Positions 1-5,890 are shown, counted from the first letter of the stretch. The stretch is DNA of 15,824 nt from Candidatus Falkowbacteria bacterium LH_S3 (GCA_023659985.1 JAGXOH010000014.1:1-15824); one strand, 5' to 3'. Numbers and translations: made by a program. The notes: generated from the letters alone by a model not told the origin.

Positions 1-240
1 AGCTTTTAGCTTTTAATTTTAAGTTGTAGTTTTTAGCTTTTAGCTTTAAGTTTTGTCATTTGACATTAAGATTTTATTGTATGACATTAAGATTTTATTA
101 AGTAGAAGTTTTGAGTTTTAAGTTGTAGTTTTTAGCTTTTAGTTTTGACATTAGGTTTTTATTAAGTTTTTATTAAGTATTTAAGCTTTCAGCCTTCAAC
201 TTTTTAACTTTCAACAATTAAGCTCCGCTTAATTTTCTAA
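1..240. repeat. Degenerate A/T low-complexity intergenic repeat tract
   Basis: No gene is visible. The tract is built from variants of 'agcttttag', 'ttttaagttgtag' and 'gacattaagattttatt' (near 62-78, 83-99 and 147). It ends with the inverted repeat AATTAAGC-tcc-GCTTAATT at 216-234, preceded by 'aactttcaaca'. The reverse complement of that last unit recurs between the two cassettes at 5182-5223, so it belongs to a repeat family dispersed in this genome. Function unknown. Confidence 0.7.
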
Positions 241-340
241 GCTTTGCTTAATTTAATGAGGCACGAGGAAAATTTTTTATAGTTGACACCATTTTTGCTC
301 ACCATTTTTGTTATAACTGGTTAATTATCTAAATTTTTTA

Positions 341-1375
341 TTATATTATTATCCAACTATTTTCTGTTTTTTGAATATGCCCCTCTATTATAAATCCAGA
401 AGCTTTGGCATGTCCTCCGCCTCCCAAATAATTGGCTAGCTTGGAAACATCAATATCAGACCTGGAAGTTCTTAAACTTCCTTTTATTTTACCTTTTTTT
501 TCTTCTCGTAAGAATACAACCATAGCTATGTTATAAATATTGCTTAAAAATCCAGCTATGCCGTCATAAGCATCTTTGTCTTCTCCAAATTTTTCCATTT
601 CTTTTAATGTTAAGACTGAGAAGGCGATATTGTATTTAGGCTGTATTTTTAAATTGTTAAGAGCCATTCCCCACAATTTCATGGAAGTTAAATTTTTATT
701 TCTCTGGGTATATTTGGTAATTTTGGGAAAGGATGCACCGCAAAGGAGCATTTCAGAGGCTATATCAATCGTATTTTGGGTGGTGGTGGGATGAAGAAAA
801 TTGGCAGTATCTGTCAATATTCCGGTTAAAATACAATGGGCTATATCTTTTGTTATTTTTAGATTATTTTCTTTTAAAAAATAATAAAGTATTTCTGTTG
901 TTGATGCCGCTTCTGGTTTTTTTATTTCTATATCTGAATAATCTTCCATTTTTTTGTGATGATCAAATTCTATAATAATTTGATTAGCCTTCTTTCTTTT
1001 TTTTATTTCTTCAGCCAAATTGGTTCTGTTTAAGCTGCCGCAATCAATAACTATGATAAGGTCAAATTCCCAGAAAGATGTAATATTTTTTTTATTTATT
1101 TGGTTAGTTACTAGGGCAAAAGAGTCCTTTTTTGAGATGATATGGTTTGTAATTTTGTTTATATTAGGCAAGAAATTAAAAGTCTCTGGAGGGTGGTCGT
1201 AGCAAAAGGCAGTGTAATTTTTGGTGTCCCCAGAAATTGAGTTTGACATTTCATCCAATAGAAGTGTAAGAGCACAGACAGAAGAAATGGCGTCTCCGTC
1301 AGGTCGCTGGTGGGTTAACAGCAATATATTTTTTGCTCTATTGAGCTTGTCATAGGCTAGTTGGTAATTGTTCAT
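341..1375 (-). CDS. nrnA: DHH/DHHA1 family phosphoesterase (NrnA-like oligoribonuclease/pAp phosphatase)
   Basis: Predicted cytoplasmic Mn-dependent phosphoesterase. NrnA relatives degrade nano-RNAs and dephosphorylate pAp. Counting from the ATG at 1375 (344 aa), the DHH-domain motifs are HQRPDGDAISS at about 22, IDCGS at about 110 and DHH at about 138, followed by the DHHA1 glycine-rich motif GGGGHAKASGF at about 318. All metal-binding residues expected from the family appear present. An upstream in-frame TTG at 1393 would add MISLRF. I prefer the ATG because homologues begin close to the NYQLAYDKL-type helix, but neither start has a clear Shine-Dalgarno site. The gene lies about 57 bp downstream of rbfA on the same strand, in the common infB-rbfA-DHH order, so it is probably the last gene of that operon. 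The exact substrate (nano-RNA, pAp or c-di-AMP products) cannot be read from sequence. Confidence 0.88.
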   Translation of the reverse strand: MNNYQLAYDKLNRAKNILLLTHQRPDGDAISSVCALTLLLDEMSNSISGDTKNYTAFCYDHPPETFNFLPNINKITNHIISKKDSFALVTNQINKKNITSFWEFDLIIVIDCGSLNRTNLAEEIKKRKKANQIIIEFDHHKKMEDYSDIEIKKPEAASTTEILYYFLKENNLKITKDIAHCILTGILTDTANFLHPTTTQNTIDIASEMLLCGASFPKITKYTQRNKNLTSMKLWGMALNNLKIQPKYNIAFSVLTLKEMEKFGEDKDAYDGIAGFLSNIYNIAMVVFLREEKKGKIKGSLRTSRSDIDVSKLANYLGGGGHAKASGFIIEGHIQKTENSWIII

Positions 1376-1432
1376 AAAACGTAAAGAAATCAAGGAAACT
1401 ATAGAGATTGATTTAATTTCTTAGTTTTTTCA

Positions 1433-1780
1433 TTATTCCTGGTTTTTGATTTCTTCTAATACATCATCCAATTCTTGTGCTTGCCTTTCTGTTTTATCCA
1501 CTTCCCAGTGAATATGAGGAATCTTTCTTATTTTTATCCTTTTTTTGAGTTTTGTTGCTATGTTTTTTGTCCTTTTTTTAAGTTCCAGCAGAGCAGTGCC
1601 GGTATAATTTTTAGGCAATACTGAGATTCCTATTTTAGCTTCCATTATATCACGATCACATTTCACATAGGTGATAGTAATCATATATTTATTCGCTCCC
1701 CTCCAATTGCTAAATTCTTTAGATATGATAGAGGATATCTCAATCCCTAGTTGTTTGTTTATTCTATCTATGCGAGACAT
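1433..1780 (-). CDS. rbfA: Ribosome-binding factor A
   Basis: RbfA binds the 30S subunit and helps mature the 5' end of 16S rRNA, particularly in the cold. The 115-aa product has the normal length of the family: an N-terminal helix beginning MSRIDRINKQLGIEISSII, a central beta strand with ITYVKCDRDIMEAKIGISV, and the KH-like end with KIRKIPHIHWEVDKTERQ followed by an acidic tail (LDDVLEEI). The ATG follows a short AT-rich gap of about 60 bp after infB on the same strand. That order matches the conserved infB-rbfA pairing and supports co-transcription from the promoter ahead of infB. Confidence 0.93.
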   Translation of the reverse strand: MSRIDRINKQLGIEISSIISKEFSNWRGANKYMITITYVKCDRDIMEAKIGISVLPKNYTGTALLELKKRTKNIATKLKKRIKIRKIPHIHWEVDKTERQAQELDDVLEEIKNQE

Positions 1781-1843
1781 GTTATAAATAATTTAAAATG
1801 CAAAAGTTAAGGCTAAATTGATCTCTTAATATTCTTTTGCATT

Positions 1844-3844
1844 TTATTTTTTGAATTTATTAGGGGTTTTTTCTCCTTTCTCTACTTCTTCATAAAATTG
1901 TAACGTGTCTCCTTCTTGAATTATCGGTTTACCGTCATATTGGATACCGCACTCTTGATTTTCTTCAACTGTGGTTACATCTTCTTTACCTGCTTGTAAT
2001 TGAGTTAATTTTCCGTTTGCTACAATTTCTTTATCTCTTATTACTTCTATTTCAGCGTCTCTTTTTGCAACTCCTTCCAAAACTCGTCCGCCTATGATTT
2101 GATTATTTTTATTTGTTCTAAATACTGCTAAAACTTTTAGCTTCCCCAAGTCTTTCCTTTCGTATTCCTGGGGAGTTATTTGTTGCATTTCCTTCTTTAC
2201 ATAGTCAATTAATTCGTAAATAATAGAGAAAATATGGATTTTTGCTCCTCTTTCGCGTTGCAGCTGTTCAATATGGGGAGGAACTTTAACATTAAATCCT
2301 ATAATTTCGGCATCAGCTGCTTCGGCTTTTTTTATATCTCCGTCCATTATATTACCCAGTCCTTTGCTTATAATTTTTACTTTTACTTTGTCTGTATTAA
2401 TTTTTTCCAAAGCTTCTTCTACTGCCTCAGCAGATCCGTAAACATCGCTTTTTATTATTAAATTCAAATTTTTAGTATCTTCATTTTCTGTATTTGTCTG
2501 GGAATAAACCACTTCTTTTTGAGGGCGCTTCTTTTCTATCTTAGCCATTTTCTTCCCGGCTTGTCCCCCATTATCCCCCTGTATAATATCTCCTACCTCT
2601 GGAGCTATTTTTAATCCCAATATTTGAGCCGGCATAGAGGGAGTGGCTTCTTTTATAAGCTCTCCTTTATGATTGTAAATAGCTCTTACCTTACCATACT
2701 TTTTGTTTTTTATAACTATGGGATTATTAACCCTTAGGGTTCCGTTTTGGATTATGGCTGTAGCTATTGGACCCGCACTTTTATCAATATGAGATTCTAC
2801 AATAGTACCGATTGCTGCTGTATTGGGATTGGCTTTTATTTCTTGTTTTCCGGTTTCGGTCAAAAGCAAGATCATATCTAACAATTCTTGCACTCCTTCC
2901 CCGTTTATAGCTGATATTGGAGTGCATATGGTTTTTCCTCCCCACTCTTCCGGAGATATTCCTAATTTATTAACTAACTCTTGTTTGGTTTTTTCAATAT
3001 CTGCTCCTTCTTTATCAATTTTGTTTATTGCCACTACAAAAGGAAGTCTGGCTGATTCTATAATTTTATAAGCTTCCACTGTCTGAGGTTTAACACCGTC
3101 GTTAGCGGCTACTATTAAAATAGCAATATCAGCTACTTTAGCTCCTCGTCCTCTCATAGCAGTAAAAGCTTCATGTCCTGGGGTATCAATAAAAGTTATG
3201 GGTTTGTTGTTTCTTATTGCTTGATAAGCTCCGATATGTTGAGTTATTCCCCCGGCTTCTCCTTTCAAAGTATTTTTCTTTCTTATGGTATCTAATAATT
3301 TGGTTTTGCCATGATCAACATGCCCCATCACCACAATAATAGGTGGTTTTTCTTGAAGTGTTTCTCCGTCTTTGGCCTTTAAAGAATCTGCCAGTTTTTG
3401 TTCATCTTCATTTTGTTCCGGCTCTGTTTCTTGGCTCTCTTTTTGTTGTTTGATTTCGATTCCCAGGTCAGAACCAATAATAGAAGCGGTATCAGCATCT
3501 ATTTTTTCATTGATAGATGTAAAAATACCGTTTTGCATTAGTTGGATTAGTACCTTGTTCACCGGTAACCTTATTAAAGAGGCAAAATCCCTTACCCTGA
3601 TAAAAGTCGGAACTTTAATTGTTTTTGGCGCTTCTGTTTTTGGCGCTTCTGTTGGCAGTATTTGAGTTTGCCTTTGTTTATCTATTTTCTCTTTTATTTT
3701 GCTGCCTTCTTCTAATATCTTTTGAGCTATATTATTGTCTACTTTTATGGCTTTTTGTCCAATATCAAAACCCAATTGTGGCAAAATATCACGCAACTCT
3801 TGAGGGGTAACATTTAATCTTCTGGCTAATTCAGTAACATTCAT
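1844..3844 (-). CDS. infB: Translation initiation factor IF-2
   Basis: GTPase that delivers initiator fMet-tRNA to the 30S P site and promotes subunit joining. The product has 666 aa, on the short side for bacterial IF-2. The N-terminal IF2_N module is at residues 1-46 (MNVTELARRLNVTPQELRDI). A second IF2_N-like segment is at about 78-131, with a charged linker after it. The G domain carries GHVDHGKT (174-181, P loop), the GGITQHIGAY switch (198-207), DTPGHEAF (220-227) and NKID (274-277). The C-terminal beta-barrel and fMet-tRNA-binding domains follow. The linker holds a small duplication, TEAPKTEAPKT, made by a tandem 15-bp DNA repeat near 3627-3655. The gene heads the infB-rbfA-nrnA cluster; a promoter and a hairpin precede it. 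Confidence 0.97.
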   Translation of the reverse strand: MNVTELARRLNVTPQELRDILPQLGFDIGQKAIKVDNNIAQKILEEGSKIKEKIDKQRQTQILPTEAPKTEAPKTIKVPTFIRVRDFASLIRLPVNKVLIQLMQNGIFTSINEKIDADTASIIGSDLGIEIKQQKESQETEPEQNEDEQKLADSLKAKDGETLQEKPPIIVVMGHVDHGKTKLLDTIRKKNTLKGEAGGITQHIGAYQAIRNNKPITFIDTPGHEAFTAMRGRGAKVADIAILIVAANDGVKPQTVEAYKIIESARLPFVVAINKIDKEGADIEKTKQELVNKLGISPEEWGGKTICTPISAINGEGVQELLDMILLLTETGKQEIKANPNTAAIGTIVESHIDKSAGPIATAIIQNGTLRVNNPIVIKNKKYGKVRAIYNHKGELIKEATPSMPAQILGLKIAPEVGDIIQGDNGGQAGKKMAKIEKKRPQKEVVYSQTNTENEDTKNLNLIIKSDVYGSAEAVEEALEKINTDKVKVKIISKGLGNIMDGDIKKAEAADAEIIGFNVKVPPHIEQLQRERGAKIHIFSIIYELIDYVKKEMQQITPQEYERKDLGKLKVLAVFRTNKNNQIIGGRVLEGVAKRDAEIEVIRDKEIVANGKLTQLQAGKEDVTTVEENQECGIQYDGKPIIQEGDTLQFYEEVEKGEKTPNKFKK

Positions 3845-3887
3845 AGAATTTGAGTGGGCTATTTTTAAGTTTATATAAATAAAATAA

Positions 3888-3911
3888 CCTAATTTTTTGT
3901 TATTAGGTTTT
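3888..3911. promoter_or_regulatory. Hairpin in the infB 5' untranslated region
   Basis: AACCTAA and TTAGGTT form an inverted repeat between the predicted infB transcription start and its ATG. On the plus strand it is followed by TTTTTGG; on the minus strand by ATTTTATTT. It could be a weak plus-strand terminator facing the island, or an untranslated-region structure affecting infB. Sequence alone does not decide. Confidence 0.4.
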
Positions 3912-3930
3912 TGGTACCTTAATTTATTAA

Positions 3931-3959
3931 ATCCTACTGTAAAATATAGATTTAGTCAA
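3931..3959 (-). promoter_or_regulatory. Probable sigma70-type promoter of infB-rbfA-nrnA
   Basis: Read on the minus strand: TTGACT (3959-3954), a 17-bp spacer, then TAGGAT (3936-3931). Position and direction fit transcription of infB with a leader of about 80 nt containing the hairpin at 3888-3911. Confidence 0.6.
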
Positions 3960-4043
3960 ATGTAACATTAACACCAATTTTTGTTGCTAATTTTTGTTAA
4001 ATGGATTGGCAAGTATAAACTTAACGTTGTAATATTACGAAAT

Positions 4044-4072
4044 TTGACAAAATTATCAAATTATGATATATT
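4044..4072 (+). promoter_or_regulatory. Cassette A first promoter
   Basis: TTGACA (4044-4049), a 17-bp spacer, then TATATT (4067-4072). It lies 20 bp before the ATG of the short peptide ORF and is matched at the same place in cassette B, where the -10 is TAATCT. The conserved block begins essentially at this -35 element. Confidence 0.65.
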
Positions 4073-4091
4073 GTTTTTAGAAAATAAACAA

Positions 4092-4169
4092 ATGGAAAAG
4101 TTGAAAGAATTGTATATTCAGTTAAACAAGAAAACAACCATCTTAACAGAAAATGAACCGAAGACTTGA
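4092..4169 (+). pseudogene. Truncated copy of cassette leader peptide (25 aa)
   Basis: Begins MEKLKELYIQLNKK and closely parallels the 38-aa peptide of cassette B. A 2-base deletion after the ENE codons shifts the frame, so it ends PKT-stop where B continues NQRLDKIIQICY. The downstream bases still resemble B, showing that this copy decayed rather than evolved as a separate short peptide. There is no good Shine-Dalgarno site ahead of the ATG. Confidence 0.5.
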
Positions 4170-4194
4170 CAAAATAATTCAGATATGTTACGAT
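4166..4194 (+). promoter_or_regulatory. Cassette A second promoter
   Basis: TTGACA (4166-4171), a 17-bp spacer, then TACGAT (4189-4194). Spacing and sequence are identical in cassette B (5370-5398), where the promoter lies inside the peptide coding sequence. It would start an RNA near 4201 that contains the leader hairpin and cargo gene. Confidence 0.6.
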
Positions 4195-4340
4195 AGCAAT
4201 AGATAATACAAAAAACAAAACTGATCATTGAAAATTTGAAAACTAAATCCAGATACTTAATTTAAGTGATAGATAAATTGTTTTAAAATGAATCAATTTG
4301 CTTAATACAATGTTAAGTAAGTTTGTGGCAAAGTTTCTTT

Positions 4341-4422
4341 ATAACAAGGAGATCAGCTGGAAAGGAAGCCCTAAACCCATTTCGTTCCCAAAAATGTCCT
4401 TGTTATCTCTAAAGGAGAGAAA
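4341..4422 (+). ncRNA. Conserved cassette leader RNA hairpin with adjacent ribosome binding site (copy A)
   Basis: ATAACAAGGA (4341-4350) pairs perfectly with TCCTTGTTAT (4397-4406), enclosing a conserved segment with GATCAGCTGG and AAGCCCTAAACCC. Just outside is CTCT-aaagg-AGAG (4407-4419), which contains the Shine-Dalgarno AAAGGAG for the mini-ORF at 4423. The same 10-bp stem is present in cassette B. The inner stem of B (CTGGAAA/TTTCCAG) is only partly formed in A (GGAA/TTCC). I do not recognise it as a known riboswitch or ribozyme. Confidence 0.55.
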
Positions 4423-4446
4423 ATGAGGACAATTTGTTCTTTGTAA
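4423..4446 (+). CDS. Mini-ORF at the cassette junction (copy A, MRTICSL)
   Basis: ATG preceded by AAAGGAG with a 5-base gap, which is a strong ribosome binding site, encodes only seven residues before TAA. Its first six codons are matched in cassette B (MRAICSF...). Homology between the cassettes stops inside codon 7, exactly where cargo sequence begins. Possible roles are a translated leader peptide or the 5' portion of a former fused reading frame. Translation is unproven. Confidence 0.4.
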   Translation: MRTICSL

Positions 4447-4454
4447 ACCCTATC

Positions 4455-4502
4455 TGCCGCGACCGGCAAATAAAACCCATTAACCCCCGATCCGAGGGTT
4501 AA
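4455..4502 (+). promoter_or_regulatory. Two hairpins ahead of cargo gene A
   Basis: TGCCG-cgac-CGGCA (4455-4468) and TTAACCC...GGGTTAA (4480-4486 with 4496-4502) lie between the mini-ORF and the cargo Shine-Dalgarno site. Neither is present in cassette B, so they belong to the cargo. They may have travelled with the cargo gene from its source genome. Confidence 0.45.
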
Positions 4503-4524
4503 AATATCGGAGAAGGAGGAAATT

Positions 4525-5061
4525 ATGCCCAAGTTAATTAGTATAAATAAGCTAGTCCGTCGACAAACGGCGGGCTCCAAGTACTCACATTTTACGGGTA
4601 CTTGGAAGGAACTAGTAGAAAACCTGGTTGAGTTTCACTTTGGTGAGGCTGAGCAAGGTTACAAGGAAGGAATTCTCGTTCTTTCTCTTCCGCCTGAGGG
4701 TTTTTTCTCAGGCGTGATAGAATTGGACGAGGAGACTCCTCTCTATGCTAAATTCGCGGCACGGAGGCAGGGTGAAGTACCCTACATCCAAGTCACCGCA
4801 GCCGGGGGGGAGAAATTACCGGCTAAAGCGGTTGAGGCAATCCTCTACCGGCACGATGTGCTGGGAGAGGATGCTTCCACAAAGGCAGGATGGGAGCTTG
4901 TCTCCCTGAATGCCCGCTCGACGGTGGAACCGGGGCCAATGACGCCTATAACGATGGCCAGGAATTTTCTTGGCCTTACCGGCGGAACCAAGGCCGATTA
5001 TTCGGCCGAGGAGTTCGCCGAAGCTATTCTCTTCTGGTCCAAGCGGGCCATGAAGGGGTAG
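4525..5061 (+). CDS. DUF3228-like protein (cargo of cassette A)
   Basis: 178-aa soluble protein of unknown function. The spacing and sequence of GYKEGILVLSLPPEGFFSGV (about 61-80), the ARRQGEVPYIQV segment, GGEKLPAKAVEAILYRHDVL (about 109-128), WELVSLNAR and PMTPITMARNFLGLTGGT are those I associate with DUF3228 proteins. I assign it from memory of the family, not from a search. There is no signal peptide or membrane segment. The start is well set by AAGGAGGA (4513-4520) five bases ahead of the ATG. Base composition is foreign to the window: two sampled 60-base rows contain 29 and 36 G/C, against about 20 for a row of rny, with codons such as GCC, CCG and GGG. It ends three bases before the hammerhead module. 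Horizontal transfer is likely; its role in the cassette is unknown. Confidence 0.75.
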   Translation: MPKLISINKLVRRQTAGSKYSHFTGTWKELVENLVEFHFGEAEQGYKEGILVLSLPPEGFFSGVIELDEETPLYAKFAARRQGEVPYIQVTAAGGEKLPAKAVEAILYRHDVLGEDASTKAGWELVSLNARSTVEPGPMTPITMARNFLGLTGGTKADYSAEEFAEAILFWSKRAMKG

Positions 5062-5063
5062 CC

Positions 5064-5180
5064 TAAAAGAGTTTTGCAAGTTTCTCACACAAAAAACTTG
5101 TTTCTGTTCATGGATGTGTTGTCCATGCTGATGAGTCCAAAAGGACGAAACAGAAAAGCTAAACATTGTTGGTAAAATTT
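5064..5180 (+). repeat. Conserved cassette 3' module (copy A)
   Basis: Begins with 'taaaagagttttgc', continues through a 7-bp hairpin (CAAGTTT 5077-5083 with AAACTTG 5094-5100), the hammerhead ribozyme and the tail 'gctaaacattgttgg', and ends at about 5180. The flanking pieces are almost identical to 6391-6517, while the ribozyme stems between them differ. GTTTTGC (5071-5077) can pair with GCTAAAC (5158-5164) with one mismatch, extending stem III outward. Confidence 0.7.
5101..5156 (+). ncRNA. Type III hammerhead ribozyme A
   Basis: All catalytic-core elements are present. Stem III is TTTCTG (5101-5106) with CAGAAA (5151-5156). Next come U (5107) and U (5108), with predicted self-cleavage after 5108. 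Stem I is CATGGA (5109-5114) with TCCATG (5122-5127) and a 7-base loop. The core box CTGATGA is at 5128-5134. Stem II is GTCC-aaaa-GGAC (5135-5146). The core box GAAA is at 5147-5150. The site is GUU, an allowed NUH triplet though less common than GUC. Stem III is the open stem, which makes this type III. Cleavage falls 47 nt after the cargo A stop codon and would leave a 2',3'-cyclic phosphate on the mRNA and a 5'-OH on the downstream RNA. Confidence 0.9.
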
Positions 5181-5181
5181 A

Positions 5182-5223
5182 AATTAAGCAAAACTTAATT
5201 GTTGAACGTTGAATGTTGAAAGG
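5182..5223. repeat. Host-type intergenic hairpin repeat between the cassettes
   Basis: AATTAAG-caaaa-CTTAATT (5182-5200) followed by 'gttgaacgttgaatgttgaaagg'. It is the reverse-complement equivalent of 184-234 at the left edge of the window. The repeat begins almost immediately after the 3' module of cassette A, so each cassette is bounded by ordinary host filler rather than fused directly to its neighbour. Confidence 0.55.
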
Positions 5224-5245
5224 AAAAATGAAAATGCCATAAAAC

Positions 5246-5274
5246 TTGACAAAATTATCAAATTATGATAATCT
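5246..5274 (+). promoter_or_regulatory. Cassette B first promoter
   Basis: TTGACA (5246-5251), a 17-bp spacer, then TAATCT (5269-5274), 20 bp before the peptide ATG. It is the counterpart of the promoter at 4044-4072; the spacer is nearly identical. Confidence 0.65.
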
Positions 5275-5293
5275 TATCTTTAGAAAATAACAA

Positions 5294-5410
5294 ATGAAAA
5301 AGTTGAAAGAATTGTACATTCAGTTAAACAAGAAAATAACGACCTTAACAGAAAATGAAAACCAAAGACTTGACAAAATAATTCAGATATGTTACGATAA
5401 TAATAAATAA
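5294..5410 (+). CDS. 38-aa cassette leader peptide
   Basis: The sequence starts MKKLKELYIQLNKK, continues ITTLTENEN and ends QRLDKIIQICYDNNK. It looks like two amphipathic helices joined by a short polar turn. That shape, and the -QRLDKII- helix, loosely recall the Spo0E-like family (about 40-50 aa, motif SQxLD), but the conserved serine is missing and this is only a weak resemblance. No strong Shine-Dalgarno site precedes the ATG. The gene is conserved in position in cassette A, where a 2-base deletion truncates it. Its 3' half also contains the second promoter, so the DNA is doing two jobs. It may regulate the cassette or be a translated leader. Conservation between only two copies is modest evidence for coding. 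Confidence 0.5.
   Translation: MKKLKELYIQLNKKITTLTENENQRLDKIIQICYDNNK
5370..5398 (+). promoter_or_regulatory. Cassette B second promoter, inside the peptide ORF
   Basis: TTGACA (5370-5375), a 17-bp spacer, then TACGAT (5393-5398). The -35 overlaps the Leu-Asp codons of the 38-aa peptide. It is identical in elements and spacing to 4166-4194. Confidence 0.6.
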
Positions 5411-5482
5411 TACAAAAAACAAAACTGATCATTGAGAATTTAAAAACTAAATCCAGATACTTAATTTAAGTGCTAGATAAAT

Positions 5483-5583
5483 CCTCATTCCATATATATG
5501 AGGAGCAATACTGGAAAGAGTTCATAACCTAAGATTAATAACTCGCTAAAGTTTGTAGATAGAATTTCAAGTATTAATTGAAT
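5483..5583 (+). other. 101-bp segment present only in the cassette B leader
   Basis: Cassette A jumps directly from the equivalent of 5482 to the equivalent of 5584. The segment is bracketed by the trinucleotide AAT (5480-5482 and 5581-5583), consistent with a deletion in A through micro-homology or an insertion in B. It contains the hairpin CCTCAT...ATGAGG (5483-5503) and no open reading frame. Confidence 0.6.
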
Positions 5584-5645
5584 TGTTTTAAAACGAATCA
5601 ATTTGTTTAATACAATGTTAAGTAGGTCTGTGGCAAAGTTTCTTT

Positions 5646-5727
5646 ATAACAAGGAGATCAGCTGGAAAAGAAGCCCTAAACCCGTTTCGTTTCCAGAAAT
5701 GTCCTTGTTATCTCTAAAGGAGAGAAA
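5646..5727 (+). ncRNA. Conserved cassette leader RNA hairpin with adjacent ribosome binding site (copy B)
   Basis: The outer stem is ATAACAAGGA (5646-5655) with TCCTTGTTAT (5702-5711), 10 perfect pairs. The inner stem is CTGGAAA with TTTCCAG, seven pairs, around a loop that includes AAGCCCTAAACCC. The AAAGGAG Shine-Dalgarno site for the junction mini-ORF follows immediately. The outer stem is unchanged from copy A, so its pairing is not tested by covariation. Confidence 0.58.
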
Positions 5728-5775
5728 ATGAGGGCAATTTGTTCTTTCAAAACTAGCCGTATAACCTGTGAGTAG
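5728..5775 (+). CDS. Mini-ORF at the cassette junction (copy B, 15 aa)
   Basis: ATG after AAAGGAG encodes MRAICSF followed by KTSRITCE and TAG. The first six codons match copy A; the last eight are cargo-derived, because cassette homology ends within codon 7. Its stop codon sits inside the 5' arm of the long hairpin at 5764-5819, so ribosomes translating it would enter that structure. That suggests a possible leader-peptide role. Confidence 0.4.
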   Translation: MRAICSFKTSRITCE

Positions 5776-5890
5776 CGTTCTGCTTATAAGCTATTATAGT
5801 CAGAATGCTACTCATAGGTGAATAGCATATTTTCACCAGCACACAGTGTGCTGGTGAATAATAAAAACGGCTATAGCAAGAGCTATGGCC
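5754..5890 (+). promoter_or_regulatory. Branched, possibly switching RNA structure upstream of cargo gene B
   Basis: TAGCCGT (5754-5760) pairs with ACGGCTA (5867-5873) and encloses two hairpins. The first is a 19-bp stem at 5764-5782/5801-5819 with two G·U pairs. The second is a perfect 13-bp inverted repeat at 5832-5844/5846-5858 (TTCACCAGCACAC). An alternative helix, GGCTATAGC (5869-5877) with GCTATGGCC (5882-5890), shares bases 5869-5873 with the closing stem, so the two cannot coexist. It ends seven bases before the cargo Shine-Dalgarno site. The pairing is visible; regulation is inference, and it matches no riboswitch I know. Confidence 0.5.

Larger units (their letters stand above)
4042..5180 (+). 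other. Cassette A: conserved 5' module, GC-rich cargo gene, hammerhead 3' module
   Basis: First of two tandem units with shared ends and unrelated middles. The 5' module (about 4044-4442) matches 5246-5747 of cassette B closely. The 3' module (5064-5180) matches 6391-6517. The sequence between them (4443-5063) has no counterpart in B. The 3' module starts three bases after the cargo stop codon. No recombinase, reverse transcriptase or transposase is encoded in the unit. I see the shared ends directly; that this is a mobile or exchangeable cassette is inference. Confidence 0.75.

Noticed and set aside
1..180. CRISPR array
   Set aside because: The repeats are short, degenerate and A/T-only, with no constant repeat-spacer spacing.
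4062..4067. TATGAT as the -10 of the first cassette promoter
   Set aside because: It is only 12 bp from the TTGACA; TATATT at 4067-4072 gives the standard 17-bp spacing, as does its cassette B counterpart.
4321..4422. Leader hairpin as a pistol or twister ribozyme, or a known riboswitch
   Set aside because: AAGCCCTAA recalls pistol ribozymes, but the partner GGGC loop and the rest of the core are absent. I could not fit twister, preQ1, c-di-GMP, fluoride or THF consensus features.
4816..5166. 116-codon minus-strand reading frame opposite the DUF3228-like gene
   Set aside because: Shadow frame in GC-rich sequence. It runs through the hammerhead, has no ribosome binding site, and the plus-strand gene has family motifs and a strong Shine-Dalgarno site.
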